From Nevskiales bacterium (lineage in GTDB: Bacteria > Pseudomonadota > Gammaproteobacteria > Steroidobacterales > GCA-2729495), in contig WYBE01000045.1 in assembly GCA_011526045.1 (NCBI GenBank), positions 1 through 64,000 of the forward strand: DNA of 64,000 nt, given 5' to 3'. The notes beneath the pieces are model-generated. The model was given only the letters and a program-made list of their open reading frames with translations. It was not told where the DNA came from and did no database searches. Shown here piece by piece: positions 26,982 through 40,016 of the stretch. Every line of letters begins with the position of its first letter. The first letter of the stretch is position 1. Position numbers and translations under genes: made by a program.

Positions 26982-27804
26982 TCAAACTCTCCTCCGCGAC
27001 GGCGGCGATCATCTTCAGGGCGTCCACCGTGGCGCCCACATCATGGACCCGCACGATGGCCGCACCATTCAGGGCGGCGTACACGGCGAGCGCCACGCTT
27101 CCATGGATGCGCTGACCGACGGCCCTGCCGGTCACTGCACCTATAAGCGCCTTGCGCGACAGGCCAACCAGCACCGGAAATCCAGGCGCCGCGATATGTC
27201 GCAGGCCACGAAGCAGTGCGAGATTATGCTGCAAGGTCTTGCCGAAGCCGAACCCCGGGTCGAGCACCAGCGCCGCCCGCGCGATGCCGGCCTGCATGCA
27301 GGCATGCGCCCGGTCGAGCAGAAATTGCCTGACCTCGCTGACGACATCGTCGTAGGCAGGGGCCTGTTGCATCGTGCGCGGTTCGCCCTGCATGTGCATC
27401 AGGCAGACCGGGACTCCGAGCTCCCTTGCTGCGTCGATGGCGCCCGGACGCCGCAGTGCGTACACGTCGTTGATCATGGTGGCACCCGCGGCGACAGCGG
27501 CGCGCATCACGACCGGTTTACAGGTATCGACGGAGAGCGTTGCCGCGAAGCGCGCTCGCAACGCTTCGATGACCGGCACCACCCGCTCGAGTTCCTGCGC
27601 CTCGGAAACCGCCTCCGCACCCGGCCGCGTCGACTCACCACCAATGTCGATGATGTCTGCGCCGTCGGCCAGCATCGCGGCCGCGGCGTCCACAGCAGTC
27701 TCGGGCGTAGCGAAGCGCCCGCCATCCGAGAATGAGTCAGGGGTCAGGTTGAGTATCCCCATGACCCGAGGTCGTTCGCCCCGGCCCAGCGACTGGCTAG
27801 CCAT
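26974..27804 (-). CDS. folP: Dihydropteroate synthase
   Basis: A 276-residue TIM-barrel enzyme of folate synthesis, the sulfonamide target. Motifs GILNLTPDSFSDGG, DIGGESTRPGA, MINDVYALR and LDPGFGFGKT are all present. It is in one operon with glmM. The 127 bp between it and ftsH hold a GC-rich hairpin. Confidence 0.97.
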   Translation of the reverse strand: MASQSLGRGERPRVMGILNLTPDSFSDGGRFATPETAVDAAAAMLADGADIIDIGGESTRPGAEAVSEAQELERVVPVIEALRARFAATLSVDTCKPVVMRAAVAAGATMINDVYALRRPGAIDAARELGVPVCLMHMQGEPRTMQQAPAYDDVVSEVRQFLLDRAHACMQAGIARAALVLDPGFGFGKTLQHNLALLRGLRHIAAPGFPVLVGLSRKALIGAVTGRAVGQRIHGSVALAVYAALNGAAIVRVHDVGATVDALKMIAAVAEESLNG

Positions 27805-27875
27805 GGTCGTTCAGGAGCGTGGACGTGTACCCATCGTGGCCGCCCATCGGCGCATCGGGTCTGCCGGCAGACCGG

Positions 27876-27901
27876 GCGCAGCCGCAGGCCGGCGGCTGCG
27901 C
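27876..27901 (-). terminator. GC-rich hairpin between ftsH and folP
   Basis: GCGCAGCC and GGCTGCGC form a perfect eight-base stem with a ten-base loop in the ftsH-folP gap. No T-run follows on either strand, so it is not a standard intrinsic terminator; it may be a processing or stabilising structure. Confidence 0.35.
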
Positions 27902-27931
27902 TTCACGAGACACCGTCTGGCAGAACCAGCC

Positions 27932-29848
<1,917 letters not shown>

Positions 29849-29904
29849 GGAGGAACCTCTTGTCGCCTCAGCGACTTACACGGTGCTCAGTCGATTAGAC
29901 GCTA

Positions 29905-30525
29905 CTATAAACGATAGTTTCCTGCCACGAGATAGATCTCGCGGCTCTCAGAACGTGACGCAGCCGGCTTTCGCCGCCGAACTGACGCGAACTGCACGCG
30001 AACCTCCTGCAGCAATTCCTCGACACCCTCCCCTTGGAACAGCTTGATCAGCATCGTTCCACCGGGCTTTAGCAGCCGCTGCGCCGCCTGCAGGACCGCC
30101 TCGGCGAGCCGGATCGAACGGGGTTGGTCCACACTGCTGTTACCGCTGATATTGGGTGCCATGTCACAAAGGACAAGGTCCGCCTTCCCGGCCCCAAGTG
30201 CGTCGATGATCTGTTCCAGAACCTTTTCGTCGGTGAAATCACCGCGGATTCTGTGAACCCCGTCGATGGCCTCAATCGGCAGCAGGTCCACGGCCACGAC
30301 CCGCCCGCCACGTCCCACTTTCCCGGCGGCGTACTGACTCCAGCCACCGGGGGCTGCCCCGAGATCCAGCACCGTCGCGCCACGCTGCAGCAAATGTTCG
30401 CGTTCATCGATCTGGGCCAGCTTGAATACGGCCCGCGACCGCCAGCCGCCGGCGTGCGCCTGCCGCACGAACGGGTCGCGAGCCTGGCGCTGTTTCCACC
30501 GGCCACTCGACGACTTACGGCTCAC
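29905..30525 (-). CDS. rlmE: 23S rRNA (uridine-2'-O) methyltransferase RlmE
   Basis: A 206-residue SAM-dependent methyltransferase that modifies U2552 of 23S rRNA. It has the start SRKSSSGRWKQRQ, ATVLDLGAAPGGWSQYA (SAM motif), CDMAPN and LIKLFQGEG with the K-D-K-E type residues. GTG at 30525 is the family start; the open frame runs on to 30681 only by crossing the divergent yhbY gene. It is upstream of ftsH, a conserved pair. Confidence 0.96.
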   Translation of the reverse strand: MSRKSSSGRWKQRQARDPFVRQAHAGGWRSRAVFKLAQIDEREHLLQRGATVLDLGAAPGGWSQYAAGKVGRGGRVVAVDLLPIEAIDGVHRIRGDFTDEKVLEQIIDALGAGKADLVLCDMAPNISGNSSVDQPRSIRLAEAVLQAAQRLLKPGGTMLIKLFQGEGVEELLQEVRVQFASVRRRKPAASRSESREIYLVAGNYRL

Positions 30526-30565
30526 GCTGGCACACCCTGAGCCACCAGCGGTACGCTGTGACTTC

Positions 30566-30880
30566 ATGAAACTGACTGGACTGCAAAAGCGCCATCTACG
30601 GGGTCTTGCGCACGCACTGAAACCCTGCGTCACCGTCGGCGCCGCGGGCGTGACCCCGGCAGTGCTGCAGGAGCTGTCCATCGCGCTGGCGCATCACGAA
30701 CTGCTGAAGGTACGGCTGCGGGTCGGCGACCGCGAGACCCGCGATGCGGCCGTAGCCGCCCTGGCACGTGAAAGCGGGGCGCTGGTCCTCGGGCGCACGG
30801 GCCATGTGGCCATCATGTATCGCCGCAACGAAGAGCAACCGCGAATCGCGCTGCCTGCGGACGGGAATGACCCGGCCTAG
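30566..30880 (+). CDS. yhbY: YhbY family ribosome-associated RNA-binding protein
   Basis: A 104-residue CRM-domain protein ([30 protein letters not shown], and the GLTGHV-like [11 protein letters not shown] loop) that associates with pre-50S particles. It is divergent from rlmE with only 40 bases between starts, and its end overlaps greA tail to tail by four bases. Confidence 0.95.
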   Translation: MKLTGLQKRHLRGLAHALKPCVTVGAAGVTPAVLQELSIALAHHELLKVRLRVGDRETRDAAVAALARESGALVLGRTGHVAIMYRRNEEQPRIALPADGNDPA

Positions 30881-31353
30881 ACGAATTGCACCTTGACGAT
30901 CTCAAAGCTCTTTTCGCCGCCGGGGGCGGCAACCACGGCCACGTCGCCCTCGCTGTGGCCGATGATCGCGCGGGCAATCGGTGAGGCGATGGATATCTTG
31001 CCCGCGCCGATATCAGCCTCATCCTCGCCGACGATCTGGTAACTGACGCTGCGCCCGTCGGACTCGTCGATCAGCTGCACCGTGGCACCGAACACCACAC
31101 GCCCGGTGTTGTTCAATTGCGTCACGTCGACGATCTGCGCATTCGCGAGCCGGGACTCGATCTCCTGAATTCGTCCCTCGACAAAGCCCTGCTCTTCCTT
31201 GGCCGCGTGGTACTCCGCGTTCTCCTTGAGGTCTCCGTGCCCCCTGGCTTCTGCGATCGCCTGAATGACGCGCGGCCTGGCCTCGCTCTTCAGCCGGCGC
31301 AATTCCTCACGCAGCATCTCCGCACCGCGTGCCGTGATGGGCGTTCTCGTCAC
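30877..31353 (-). CDS. greA: Transcription elongation factor GreA
   Basis: A 158-residue factor that rescues backtracked RNA polymerase by stimulating transcript cleavage. The N-terminal coiled coil carries the acidic tip region [17 protein letters not shown], followed by the C-terminal FKBP-like domain ([15 protein letters not shown]). Its ATG overlaps the carB stop by four bases. Confidence 0.97.
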   Translation of the reverse strand: MTRTPITARGAEMLREELRRLKSEARPRVIQAIAEARGHGDLKENAEYHAAKEEQGFVEGRIQEIESRLANAQIVDVTQLNNTGRVVFGATVQLIDESDGRSVSYQIVGEDEADIGAGKISIASPIARAIIGHSEGDVAVVAAPGGEKSFEIVKVQFV

Positions 31354-34300
31354 TGCTGCAACTCCCTGTGCAGATCCTGTAGGCGGTTCACGTCGCCGTT
31401 GTCGATGTGGTCCAGCGCCATGGTCGTAGCAATGGCGCCGGCGAGCGTCGTGTAGTACGTGACCTTGTTGCGAACCGCCGCCGATCGGATCGGGTGCGAC
31501 TCGCGGATGGCCTGCTTGCCCTCGGTGGTATTCACGATAAGCGACAACTCCGCATTCTTGATCATGTCGACGATATGGGGCCGGCCCTCGCGAACCTTGT
31601 TCACCTGCCGACAGGCGACGCCCTCCCGGGCGAGCGCCATGGCGGTGCCGGTCGTGGCCACGACGTCGAAGCCTCGTTCGATGAGAATCCTGCCCAGGGC
31701 CACGGCGCTCGGCTTGTCCCGATCACGGACGGAAAGCAGGGCGATTCCGCGACGTGGCAGCACGACGCCGGATGCCAGCTGAGCCTTCGCGTACGCCTCG
31801 GCGAACGAACGACCGGTGCCCATTACCTCACCGGTGGACTTCATCTCCGGGCCGAGGATCGGGTCTGCCTCGGGGAACTTGATGAACGGAAACACGGATT
31901 CCTTCACCGAGTAGTACGGCGGAACGCGTGGTGCGGTTGCCCCGAGTTCGGCCAGGCTCGCGCCGACCATTACCCTGGCCGCGATCTTGGCGAGCGGCAG
32001 TCCGATCGCTTTCGAGACGAAGGGCACGGTTCGCGATGCCCGGGGATTGACCTCCAGCACGTAAATCACGCCGTTCTGGATCGCGAACTGCGTGTTCATC
32101 AACCCGACCACGTTGAGCGCCTGCGCCATCGCGCCCACCTGCCGGGCGACTTCCTCCTGGACCTCGCGGCTCAGGGTGACCGGCGGCAGCGAACAGGCGG
32201 AGTCGCCCGAGTGGATTCCCGCCTGCTCGATATGCTCCATGATCCCGCCGATGAACACGTCATGGCCGTCGCAGATGCAGTCGACGTCCACCTCGACGGC
32301 GAGGTCGAGGAAACGGTCCAGCAGGACCGGGCTGTCGTTCGAGACCGCGACCGCTTTGCGCATGTACGCGCGCAGATCGTCCTCGCCGTGGACGATTTCC
32401 ATGGCGCGGCCGCCGAGCACATAAGACGGCCGGACTACCAGCGGAAAACCGACTTCCTGGGCGAGACGCACCGCCTCGTCCTCGCTGGTTGCGGTGCAAT
32501 TCGGCGGCTGCTTGAGATTCAGCTTCTTCAGCAACTGCTGGAAACGCTGCCGGTCCTCGGCGACGTCGATCGAATCGGGCGAGGTGCCGATGATCGGGGC
32601 GCCGGCAGCTTCCAGCGCCCGTGCCAGCTTCAGCGGCGTCTGCCCGCCGTACTGGACGATCACGCCCGCGGGCCGCTCCTTGTCCACAATCTCCATGACG
32701 TCCTCGAACGTCAGGGGCTCGAAATACAGCCGGTCGGAGGTGTCGAAATCGGTCGAAACGGTCTCCGGATTGCAGTTGACCATGATCGTTTCGAAACCCG
32801 CGTCCTTGAGCGCGAGTGACGCGTGAACGCAGCAGTAGTCGAACTCGATCCCCTGCCCGATCCGGTTCGGCCCGCCACCGAGGATCATGATCTTGCGCCG
32901 ATCGGTCGGTTCCGCCTCGCACTCCTCCTCGTAAGTCGAATACAGGTACGCCGTGGACGTCGCGAACTCGGCGGCGCAGGTATCGACCCGCTTGTAGACC
33001 GGCCGGATGCCCGCCTTGTGGCGATTCTGCCGTACGACGCTTTCCTTGACCCCGATGAGCCGGCCAAGCCTGCTATCGGAAAACCCCTTGCGCTTGAGCA
33101 GGCGCAACCGCTCGGCCTTCAGCGCGGTCGCAGGCTCCCGCCGCACCTGCGTCTCTTCGTGCACGAGATCCTCGATCTGGGCGAGAAACCACGGGTCGAT
33201 GCGGCTCAGGTCCGCCACTTCCTGCAGGGTCAGCCCATGGCGGAATGCATCGGCAACGAACAGGACACGCTCACCCCCGGGCATGCGCAGGTCGTGACGC
33301 AGGCGGTCCATGTCCTCGGCCGCCAGTTCACCGGGCAAACGCTCGACCAGCCCGTCGATGCCGGTTTCCAGGCCCCGTAACGCCTTCTGCAGCGACTCCT
33401 GGAACGTTCGGCCGATTGCCATTACCTCGCCGACCGACTTCATCTGCGTCGTCAGCCGCGGATCGGCGCCGGGAAACTTCTCGAACGTGAAGCGCGGAAT
33501 CTTCGTCACCACGTAGTCGATGGTCGGTTCGAACGAAGCCGGCGTCAGGCCGGCCGTGATCTCGTTGCGCAACTCGTCGAGCGTGTACCCTATGGCCAGT
33601 TTCGCCGCCACCTTGGCAATGGGAAACCCGGTGGCCTTGGAGGCGAGGGCCGAGGAACGCGACACGCGCGGATTCATCTCGATGATCAGCACGCGGCCGT
33701 CGTCCGGGCTGACCGCAAACTGGACGTTGGAGCCGCCGGTATCCACCCCGATGCGGCGCAGAACCGCGATCGACGCGTCGCGCAGGCGCTGATACTCCTT
33801 GTCGGTCAGCGTCTGGGCCGGAGCCACGGTGATCGAGTCACCGGTATGCACCCCCATCGGGTCGAAGTTCTCGATCGAGCAGATGATGATGCAGTTGTCA
33901 TTGCGATCACGCACCACCTCCATCTCGAATTCTTTCCAGCCAAGGACGGACTCCTCCAGCAGGACCTCGCTGGTCGGTGACGCCTCGAGCCCCCGGCTGA
34001 CGATCTCCTCGAACTCGTCACGGTTGTAGGCGATGCCGCCGCCACTTCCGCCAAGCGTGAACGACGGTCGGATCACGATCGGAAACCCGATGTCCGGCTG
34101 GATCTTCAAGGCGGCTTCCAGCGAGTGCGCAACGCTGGCTCGCGGGCTCTCGAGGCCGATTTCCTGCATCGCGTTGCGGAACAGCTCCCGGTCTTCGGCG
34201 GTATCTATGGCCTGCTGTGAGGCGCCGATCATTTCGACGTCGAACTTCGCCAGCACACCTTCACGGGCGAGGTCCAGGGCGCAGTTCAGCGCCGTCTGTC

Positions 34301-34574
34301 CGCCCATCGTCGGCAGCAGCGCGTCCGGCTTCTCGCGTTCGATGATCCGCGCGACCGTCCTCCAGGTGATCGGCTCGATGTAGATCGCATCTGCCGAACC
34401 GGGATCGGTCATGATCGTCGCCGGGTTCGAGTTCACCAGAATGACCCGGTAGCCCTCCTCCTTCAGTGCCTTGCAGGCCTGGGTGCCGGAGTAGTCGAAC
34501 TCGCAAGCCTGACCGATGATGATCGGGCCGGCACCGATGATCAGAACACTTTCGATATCCGTGCGCTTGGGCAT
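31350..34574 (-). CDS. carB: Carbamoyl-phosphate synthase large subunit
   Basis: A 1074-residue enzyme making carbamoyl phosphate for arginine and pyrimidines from bicarbonate, ATP and ammonia channelled from CarA. Two homologous ATP-grasp halves are visible ([15 protein letters not shown] and [14 protein letters not shown] starts; [19 protein letters not shown] and [19 protein letters not shown] ends). A C-terminal allosteric domain (about 935-1074) follows. Length is standard. Confidence 0.98.
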   Translation of the reverse strand: MPKRTDIESVLIIGAGPIIIGQACEFDYSGTQACKALKEEGYRVILVNSNPATIMTDPGSADAIYIEPITWRTVARIIEREKPDALLPTMGGQTALNCALDLAREGVLAKFDVEMIGASQQAIDTAEDRELFRNAMQEIGLESPRASVAHSLEAALKIQPDIGFPIVIRPSFTLGGSGGGIAYNRDEFEEIVSRGLEASPTSEVLLEESVLGWKEFEMEVVRDRNDNCIIICSIENFDPMGVHTGDSITVAPAQTLTDKEYQRLRDASIAVLRRIGVDTGGSNVQFAVSPDDGRVLIIEMNPRVSRSSALASKATGFPIAKVAAKLAIGYTLDELRNEITAGLTPASFEPTIDYVVTKIPRFTFEKFPGADPRLTTQMKSVGEVMAIGRTFQESLQKALRGLETGIDGLVERLPGELAAEDMDRLRHDLRMPGGERVLFVADAFRHGLTLQEVADLSRIDPWFLAQIEDLVHEETQVRREPATALKAERLRLLKRKGFSDSRLGRLIGVKESVVRQNRHKAGIRPVYKRVDTCAAEFATSTAYLYSTYEEECEAEPTDRRKIMILGGGPNRIGQGIEFDYCCVHASLALKDAGFETIMVNCNPETVSTDFDTSDRLYFEPLTFEDVMEIVDKERPAGVIVQYGGQTPLKLARALEAAGAPIIGTSPDSIDVAEDRQRFQQLLKKLNLKQPPNCTATSEDEAVRLAQEVGFPLVVRPSYVLGGRAMEIVHGEDDLRAYMRKAVAVSNDSPVLLDRFLDLAVEVDVDCICDGHDVFIGGIMEHIEQAGIHSGDSACSLPPVTLSREVQEEVARQVGAMAQALNVVGLMNTQFAIQNGVIYVLEVNPRASRTVPFVSKAIGLPLAKIAARVMVGASLAELGATAPRVPPYYSVKESVFPFIKFPEADPILGPEMKSTGEVMGTGRSFAEAYAKAQLASGVVLPRRGIALLSVRDRDKPSAVALGRILIERGFDVVATTGTAMALAREGVACRQVNKVREGRPHIVDMIKNAELSLIVNTTEGKQAIRESHPIRSAAVRNKVTYYTTLAGAIATTMALDHIDNGDVNRLQDLHRELQQ

Positions 34575-34586
34575 GCGGCCGACCTG

Positions 34587-35792
34587 CTAGGACCCGGAAA
34601 CCGCTGGGCGCTGGTCGCGCGTACCCAGGGCCGCGCGCTCGGCGTGCTCGCGCATGAGTTGCACGAAGCGGACGAACAGGGGCGCCACGTCGTGCGGCCC
34701 GGCGCTGGCCTCAGGATGCCCCTGGAAACTGAAGGCAGGACAATCGGTTCTGGCCATTCCCTGAAGTGTGTTGTCAAACAGGCTGCGGTGGGTCGGGCGC
34801 AACACCGGGGGCAATGTGGCCTCGTCCACCGCAAAGCCGTGATTCTGGCTGGTGATCAGGACCTTGCCGGTGCCGATATCGAGCACCGGATGGTTGGCTC
34901 CATGATGGCCGAACTTCATCTTCATCGTGCGCGCTCCGCTTGCCAGCCCCAGTATCTGATGGCCCAGGCAAATGCCGAACAGCGGTATCCCGATGGCGAG
35001 GAAGCGGCGGGTGGCCTCGATCGCGTAGGAGCAGGGCTCGGGATCACCGGGACCATTGGACAGAAACACGCCATCCGGTTCGAGCGCCAGCGCATCCTCT
35101 GCGCTGGTCTGCGCCGGCACGACGATCACGCGACAGCCGTGCTCGACCAGCAGTCGCAGAATGTTCCTCTTGATGCCGAAGTCATAGGCCACCACCTGGA
35201 ACGGTGCTGCGCGCTTGCCGGGCACCGACTCGGACGCGGGCCAGTTGCGGCCGAGATTCCACTGGTAGGGTTCCTTCGTCGTGACGACCCGCGCGAGATC
35301 CATTCCCGCGAGCCCGGGAAAGCGTCGGGCATGATCCACTGCCGTCTTGGTATCCGCCTGCCCGGTGAGGATGCAACCGGACATGGTACCCGCGTCACGC
35401 AGGCGGCGTGTCAGCCGGCGGGTATCGATTTCCGCGATGGCGACCACATTGGCCCGCCGCAGGAATTCCCCCAGGGAGATTTCTGCGCGGAAACTGCTGT
35501 GCAGCGCAGGCAGATCGCGGATCACGAGACCGGCGGCGAAGACCCGGTCGCTCTCGTGGTCATCGGTATTCGTTCCCGTATTGCCGATATGGGGATAGGT
35601 CAGCGTGACAATCTGCCGGCAATACGACGGGTCCGTGAGGATCTCCTGGTACCCCGTCATCGAGGTGTTGAACACGACCTCGCCGATGGTGCGCCCAGGC
35701 GCCCCCACGGACACTCCGTGGAACACGCTTCCATCCTGCAGCGCCAGCACGGCCGGCTCGTTCAACGCGGCTTCCTCGCTATTTTTCTGCAC
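34587..35792 (-). CDS. carA: Carbamoyl-phosphate synthase small subunit
   Basis: A 401-residue glutaminase subunit. The class I amidotransferase nucleophile lies in [12 protein letters not shown], with the HGANHPV and [14 protein letters not shown] segments for the rest of the triad. It starts with ATG at 35792 and ends 12 bases before carB. The 120 bp upstream hold no arginine or pyrimidine leader that I can identify. Confidence 0.97.
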   Translation of the reverse strand: MQKNSEEAALNEPAVLALQDGSVFHGVSVGAPGRTIGEVVFNTSMTGYQEILTDPSYCRQIVTLTYPHIGNTGTNTDDHESDRVFAAGLVIRDLPALHSSFRAEISLGEFLRRANVVAIAEIDTRRLTRRLRDAGTMSGCILTGQADTKTAVDHARRFPGLAGMDLARVVTTKEPYQWNLGRNWPASESVPGKRAAPFQVVAYDFGIKRNILRLLVEHGCRVIVVPAQTSAEDALALEPDGVFLSNGPGDPEPCSYAIEATRRFLAIGIPLFGICLGHQILGLASGARTMKMKFGHHGANHPVLDIGTGKVLITSQNHGFAVDEATLPPVLRPTHRSLFDNTLQGMARTDCPAFSFQGHPEASAGPHDVAPLFVRFVQLMREHAERAALGTRDQRPAVSGS

Positions 35793-35913
35793 ATGACCAC
35801 GAGCGCAGGCGGTGCCCTTCGTGGGCTCCTCCCGCCACGCTTCAAGAATCTGCCCGGAACCCGCGGCAGTTTAAACGACGGGCCGGACGGACACCAACCA
35901 CGCGCGACGTTCG

Positions 35914-36726
35914 CTAGCGAGTGTGCGGCTGCAGGCCGAGCACGTCGCCCATTCCATAGAGCCCCGCGGGCCGCCCGACCACCCAGCGCGCCGCGCGCAG
36001 GGCGCCGCGGGCGAAGGTGGTCCGGTCCAGTGCACGGTGCTGCAAGGCGATGATCTCTTCGTCCAGCGCAAACATGACTTCGTGGTCGCCCACGACGTTG
36101 CCGGCGCGTAATGACGAAAACCCGATGGAGCCCTGGCGGCGCGCGCCCCTGGTCGCAAATCGGTCCAATACCGCGACGTCGTCGAGGCGCGCCCCGAGTT
36201 CGGTGGCGATCGCCTCGCCGAGCTGCAACGCGGTTCCGGACGGAGCATCGACCTTGTTGCGGTGATGCGTCTCGCTGATCTCGATATCCGCTTCGGCGCC
36301 CATCAGGCGGGCCGCGAGCCGCGCGAGTTCGGTGAACACCAGCACACCGACACTCATGTTCCGGCCGTAGACGACCGGCAGCTCGACCGCAAGCCGATCG
36401 AGCTGTGCAAGCTGAGCGTCGCTCAGCCCGGTCGTGCCGAGCACGAGTGCGCAACGCTGCGCGGCGCAGGCCGTCATGTGCACGTCCGCAGCCGCAGCGG
36501 CCGAGAAGTCGATCGCCACCTCGCAGTTGGCGACTGCCAGCTCGGGCGAATCGCCAATCGCAACGTCAAGCCGGCGCGCACCGGCCGCCGTCCCCGCATC
36601 CTGGCCCACCAGGGCATGCCCCTGCTCGACGGCCGCCCCGGTCAATACACAATCCGAGCTCGCGGCAATCAACCGGATCACCGCCGAACCCATGCGCCCC
36701 GTCGCGCCGAACACTGCCACTCGCAC
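35914..36726 (-). CDS. dapB: 4-hydroxy-tetrahydrodipicolinate reductase
   Basis: A 270-residue lysine and diaminopimelate pathway enzyme. The start GTG at 36726 has GGAGG eight bases upstream and gives MRVAVFGATGRMG, the nucleotide-binding loop; the frame is open to 36930 but that part overlaps dnaJ. The catalytic segment ETHHRNKVDAPSGTA is intact. It follows dnaJ by 41 bases, the usual order. Confidence 0.97.
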   Translation of the reverse strand: MRVAVFGATGRMGSAVIRLIAASSDCVLTGAAVEQGHALVGQDAGTAAGARRLDVAIGDSPELAVANCEVAIDFSAAAAADVHMTACAAQRCALVLGTTGLSDAQLAQLDRLAVELPVVYGRNMSVGVLVFTELARLAARLMGAEADIEISETHHRNKVDAPSGTALQLGEAIATELGARLDDVAVLDRFATRGARRQGSIGFSSLRAGNVVGDHEVMFALDEEIIALQHRALDRTTFARGALRAARWVVGRPAGLYGMGDVLGLQPHTR

Positions 36727-36767
36727 CCGGTAATCCTCCACGCGCTTCGATGCGCGCCGGCATTGTC

Positions 36768-37904
36768 TCAGGATCCTAGTTTCTCGAAAAACCTCTTGAC
36801 GCCTTCCTTCCACGAGCGGCTGCGTGGCCGGTGGCGGTCCCCACCAGCCGCAAGGGCATCCCCGAAGCTGGTCAGCAGCTTCTTTTGCTCGCCGGTCAGG
36901 TTGACCGGAACCTCGACGTCGATGCGGCAATACATGTCACCGACCGAATTACTGCGCACCGGCTTCACACCCTTGCCGCGCAGGCGCAGCACCTTTCCGG
37001 GCTGGGTCTCGGCCGGGATCTTCAGGGTCACCTCGCCATCCAGCGTCGGCACCTCGACCGCGCCGCCCATGACCGCCGTGATGAAGCTGACCGGAACCAC
37101 GCAGGACAGGTCCGCGCCCTGCCGCTCGAAGATCGGGTGCGGACGCACTCTCAATTCGACGTAGAGATCGCCCGGCGGGCCGCCGTTCTGGCCGGCCTCG
37201 CCCTCGCCGGACAACCGAATACGGTCCCCCTCATCGACGCCCGCAGGCACCTTGACGGCCAGCGTCTTGGTCTGTTGCCGGCGACCGCGGCCCTGGCAGC
37301 TGCTGCAGGGATGTTCGATCACCCGCCCGGTGCCGTGGCAGGCCGGGCAGCTCTGCTGTATGGAGAAGAACCCCTGGCTGATCCTGACCTGCCCGGCTCC
37401 TTCACAACGCCGGCACGATACCGGGCTCGTGCCGGGGCGCGCGCCGCTGCCCTGGCAGGTCTCGCAGGCAATCAGCGTGGGCACCGTGATATTGATGGAC
37501 GCGCCGAATACCGCCTGCTCCAGGTCGAGCGCCAGTTCATACCGAAGATCGGCACCGCGAAAAACACCGGAACGGCCGCCGCGACGCCCGCCACCGAAGA
37601 TATCGCCGAAGACATCACCGAAAATGTCGCTGAACGCATCTGCGGAGCCGCCACCGGGCCGGCCTGCGGATGCCGAGGCGTCGAGCCCGGCGTGACCGAA
37701 CTGGTCGTAGGTGGCCCGCTTGTGATCGTCGGTGAGGACCTCGTAGGCCTCCTTGGCTTCCTTGAAGCGGGCCTCGGCATCCTTGTCGTTCGGGTTGCGG
37801 TCCGGATGAAACTTCATCGCCAGGCGGCGATACGCCTTTTTCAGGTCGTCTGCGGCGGCGTTACGCGCAACGCCCAGCACTTCGTAATAATCGCGCTTGC
37901 TCAT
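36768..37904 (-). CDS. dnaJ: Chaperone protein DnaJ
   Basis: A 378-residue class I J-protein. J domain with HPD in [11 protein letters not shown], a Gly/Phe-rich linker ([15 protein letters not shown]), four CxxCxGxG zinc repeats ([32 protein letters not shown]), then the substrate domains. ATG at 37904 ([12 protein letters not shown]) is the family start. A hairpin in the 103-bp gap after dnaK may reduce its expression relative to dnaK. Confidence 0.98.
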   Translation of the reverse strand: MSKRDYYEVLGVARNAAADDLKKAYRRLAMKFHPDRNPNDKDAEARFKEAKEAYEVLTDDHKRATYDQFGHAGLDASASAGRPGGGSADAFSDIFGDVFGDIFGGGRRGGRSGVFRGADLRYELALDLEQAVFGASINITVPTLIACETCQGSGARPGTSPVSCRRCEGAGQVRISQGFFSIQQSCPACHGTGRVIEHPCSSCQGRGRRQQTKTLAVKVPAGVDEGDRIRLSGEGEAGQNGGPPGDLYVELRVRPHPIFERQGADLSCVVPVSFITAVMGGAVEVPTLDGEVTLKIPAETQPGKVLRLRGKGVKPVRSNSVGDMYCRIDVEVPVNLTGEQKKLLTSFGDALAAGGDRHRPRSRSWKEGVKRFFEKLGS

Positions 37905-37913
37905 CAGCCGTCC

Positions 37914-37957
37914 CGCAATAAAAGCGCGGGCGCCACCCCCGGGAGAGCGGCACCCGC
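37914..37957 (-). terminator. Hairpin with U-rich tail between dnaK and dnaJ (attenuator candidate)
   Basis: On the minus strand GCGGGTGCC pairs with GGCGCCCGC (nine pairs, one G:U) across 37926-37957, and CTTTTATT follows two bases later (through about 37914). This is a plausible weak intrinsic terminator inside the operon, ten or so bases ahead of the dnaJ start, consistent with DnaK being made in excess over DnaJ. Confidence 0.5.
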
Positions 37958-38007
37958 CTGTCGCACCGGGCGCCGCCCTCGCGGCAGCGCCCTTCAACCG
38001 TCACGGC

Positions 38008-39942
38008 TCAGGCCGCCCCGGACTTGCCCTTGCCGTTCTTGACCTCTTCGAACTCCGCGTCCACCACGCCGGCATCACCACCGGGCGCCTGCTGTGCGCC
38101 ACCGGGGGACGACGACGCCTGCCCGGCCTGCTCATAGGCCTTCTGCGCCATCCCGGCTGCCGCACTCGAAAGCGCGCTCGCCTTGGTCTCGATGACCTCG
38201 CGGTCATCGGCCTTGAGCGCATCGCGCAGATCCGACAACGCCGCCTCGATCCGCGCCCGCTCGGCGCCGTCGACCTTGTCGCCGAGATCGCTCAGCGCCT
38301 TCTCGGTCGAGTGCAACAGCGCGTCCGCCTTGTTGCGCGTCTCGACGAGTTCACGGAAGCGGCGATCCTCGTCGGCGTGGATCTCGGCGTCGCCCACCAT
38401 CCGCTTGATTTCCTCGTCGGAAAGCCCGCTGGACGCCTTGATCACGATCTTCTGCTCCCGCCCGGTCGCCTTGTCCCGCGCGGAAACGTTGAGAATCCCG
38501 TTGGCGTCGATGTCGAAGGTCACCTCGACCTGCGGCATGCCGCGCGGCGCCGGCGGAATCTCGCTCAGGTCGAAGCGGCCCAGCGACTTGTTGTCAGACG
38601 AGCGCTGGCGCTCGCCCTGCAGGACGTGAATGGTCACCGCGGTCTGGTTGTCGTCGGCAGTCGAGAACACCTGCGTAGCCTTGGTCGGGATCGTGGTGTT
38701 CTTCTCGATCAGCTTGGTCATGACCCCGCCGAGCGTTTCGATGCCAAGCGACAACGGCGTCACGTCCAGCAACAGGACGTCCTTCACCTCGCCAGACAGC
38801 ACGCCGCCCTGGATCGCGGCACCGACCGCCACCGCCTCGTCCGGATTGACGTCTTTTCTCGGCTCGCGATTGAAGAAATTCTTCACCGCTTCCTGGACCT
38901 TCGGCATGCGCGTCTGGCCGCCGACCAGGATGACATCCTGCACGTCGCTGATCTTCAGGCCGGCGTCTGCGATGGCCGTCTTGCACGGCTCGATCGTACG
39001 CGCGACGAGGTCCTCCACGAGCGACTCGATCTTGGCGCGCGTCAGCTTGATGTTGAGGTGCTTCGGCCCGCTCGCATCGGCCGTGATGTACGGCAGATTG
39101 ACCTCGGTCTGCTGCTGCGAGGAGAGCTCGATCTTGGCCTTTTCCGAGGCCTCCTTGAGTCGCTGCATGGCAAGCGGATCCTTGCGGATGTCGATGCCAC
39201 TCTCCTTCTGGAACTCACCGGCCAGGTACCCGATGATGCGCGCATCGAAGTCCTCGCCCCCGAGGAAGGTATCGCCATTGGTCGCCAGCACCTCGAACTG
39301 GTGCTCCCCGTCGATCTCCGCAATTTCGATGATCGAAATATCGAACGTGCCGCCGCCGAGGTCGTAGACCGCGATCTTGCGGTCCCCGCGCTGTTTGTCG
39401 AGGCCGTAGGCCAGCGCCGCCGCGGTGGGCTCGTTGATGATGCGCTTGACCTCCAGGCCGGCAATGCGACCGGCGTCCTTGGTGGCCTGGCGCTGGGAAT
39501 CGTTGAAGTACGCCGGCACCGTGATCACGGCCTCGGTGACCGGCTCGCCGAGATAATCCTCGGCGGTCTTCTTCATTTTCATGAGGATACGCGCCGAGAT
39601 CTCCGGCGGCGCCATCTTCTTGCCGCCCGCCTCGACCCAAGCATCGCCATTGTCGGCACGGACGATTTTGTACGACACCATCGCCATGTCACGACGCACC
39701 ACCTCGTCGTCGAAGCGCCGCCCGATCAGCCGCTTTACGGCAAACAGCGTATTCGCCGGATTGGTGACGGCCTGGCGCTTCGCTGCCTGACCCACGAGGA
39801 CCTCGTTGTCCTTGGTAAAGGCCACGATGGAAGGCGTCGTGCGATCACCCTCGCTGTTCTCGATGACCTTGGGGGTCTTGCCCTCCATGATCGAGACACA
39901 GGAGTTCGTGGTCCCCAGGTCAATGCCGATAACTCTGCCCAT
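38008..39942 (-). CDS. dnaK: Chaperone protein DnaK
   Basis: A 644-residue Hsp70. ATPase domain begins [14 protein letters not shown] and includes [20 protein letters not shown] and [11 protein letters not shown]; the linker/substrate domain boundary is [18 protein letters not shown]. The acidic/Gly C-terminal tail ends [17 protein letters not shown]. It has a near-consensus sigma-32 promoter overlapping the end of grpE. Confidence 0.99.
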   Translation of the reverse strand: MGRVIGIDLGTTNSCVSIMEGKTPKVIENSEGDRTTPSIVAFTKDNEVLVGQAAKRQAVTNPANTLFAVKRLIGRRFDDEVVRRDMAMVSYKIVRADNGDAWVEAGGKKMAPPEISARILMKMKKTAEDYLGEPVTEAVITVPAYFNDSQRQATKDAGRIAGLEVKRIINEPTAAALAYGLDKQRGDRKIAVYDLGGGTFDISIIEIAEIDGEHQFEVLATNGDTFLGGEDFDARIIGYLAGEFQKESGIDIRKDPLAMQRLKEASEKAKIELSSQQQTEVNLPYITADASGPKHLNIKLTRAKIESLVEDLVARTIEPCKTAIADAGLKISDVQDVILVGGQTRMPKVQEAVKNFFNREPRKDVNPDEAVAVGAAIQGGVLSGEVKDVLLLDVTPLSLGIETLGGVMTKLIEKNTTIPTKATQVFSTADDNQTAVTIHVLQGERQRSSDNKSLGRFDLSEIPPAPRGMPQVEVTFDIDANGILNVSARDKATGREQKIVIKASSGLSDEEIKRMVGDAEIHADEDRRFRELVETRNKADALLHSTEKALSDLGDKVDGAERARIEAALSDLRDALKADDREVIETKASALSSAAAGMAQKAYEQAGQASSSPGGAQQAPGGDAGVVDAEFEEVKNGKGKSGAA

Positions 39943-39988
39943 GGATCTCTCCAGATATCCGCAAAATCAGAATATTGAATACACCCCT

Positions 39989-40016
39989 TTATGGGGTAAC
40001 AGCAGCCGTTTTCAAG
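39989..40016 (-). promoter_or_regulatory. Sigma-32 heat-shock promoter upstream of dnaK
   Basis: Read on the minus strand, CTTGAAA (40010-40016) is followed after exactly 13 bases by CCCCATAA (39989-39996), against the sigma-32 consensus CTTGAAA-N13-CCCCATNT. The -35 overlaps the grpE stop codon. The -10 is also the left arm of an ACCCC/GGGGT inverted repeat. It lies about 46 bases upstream of the dnaK ATG. Confidence 0.8.
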
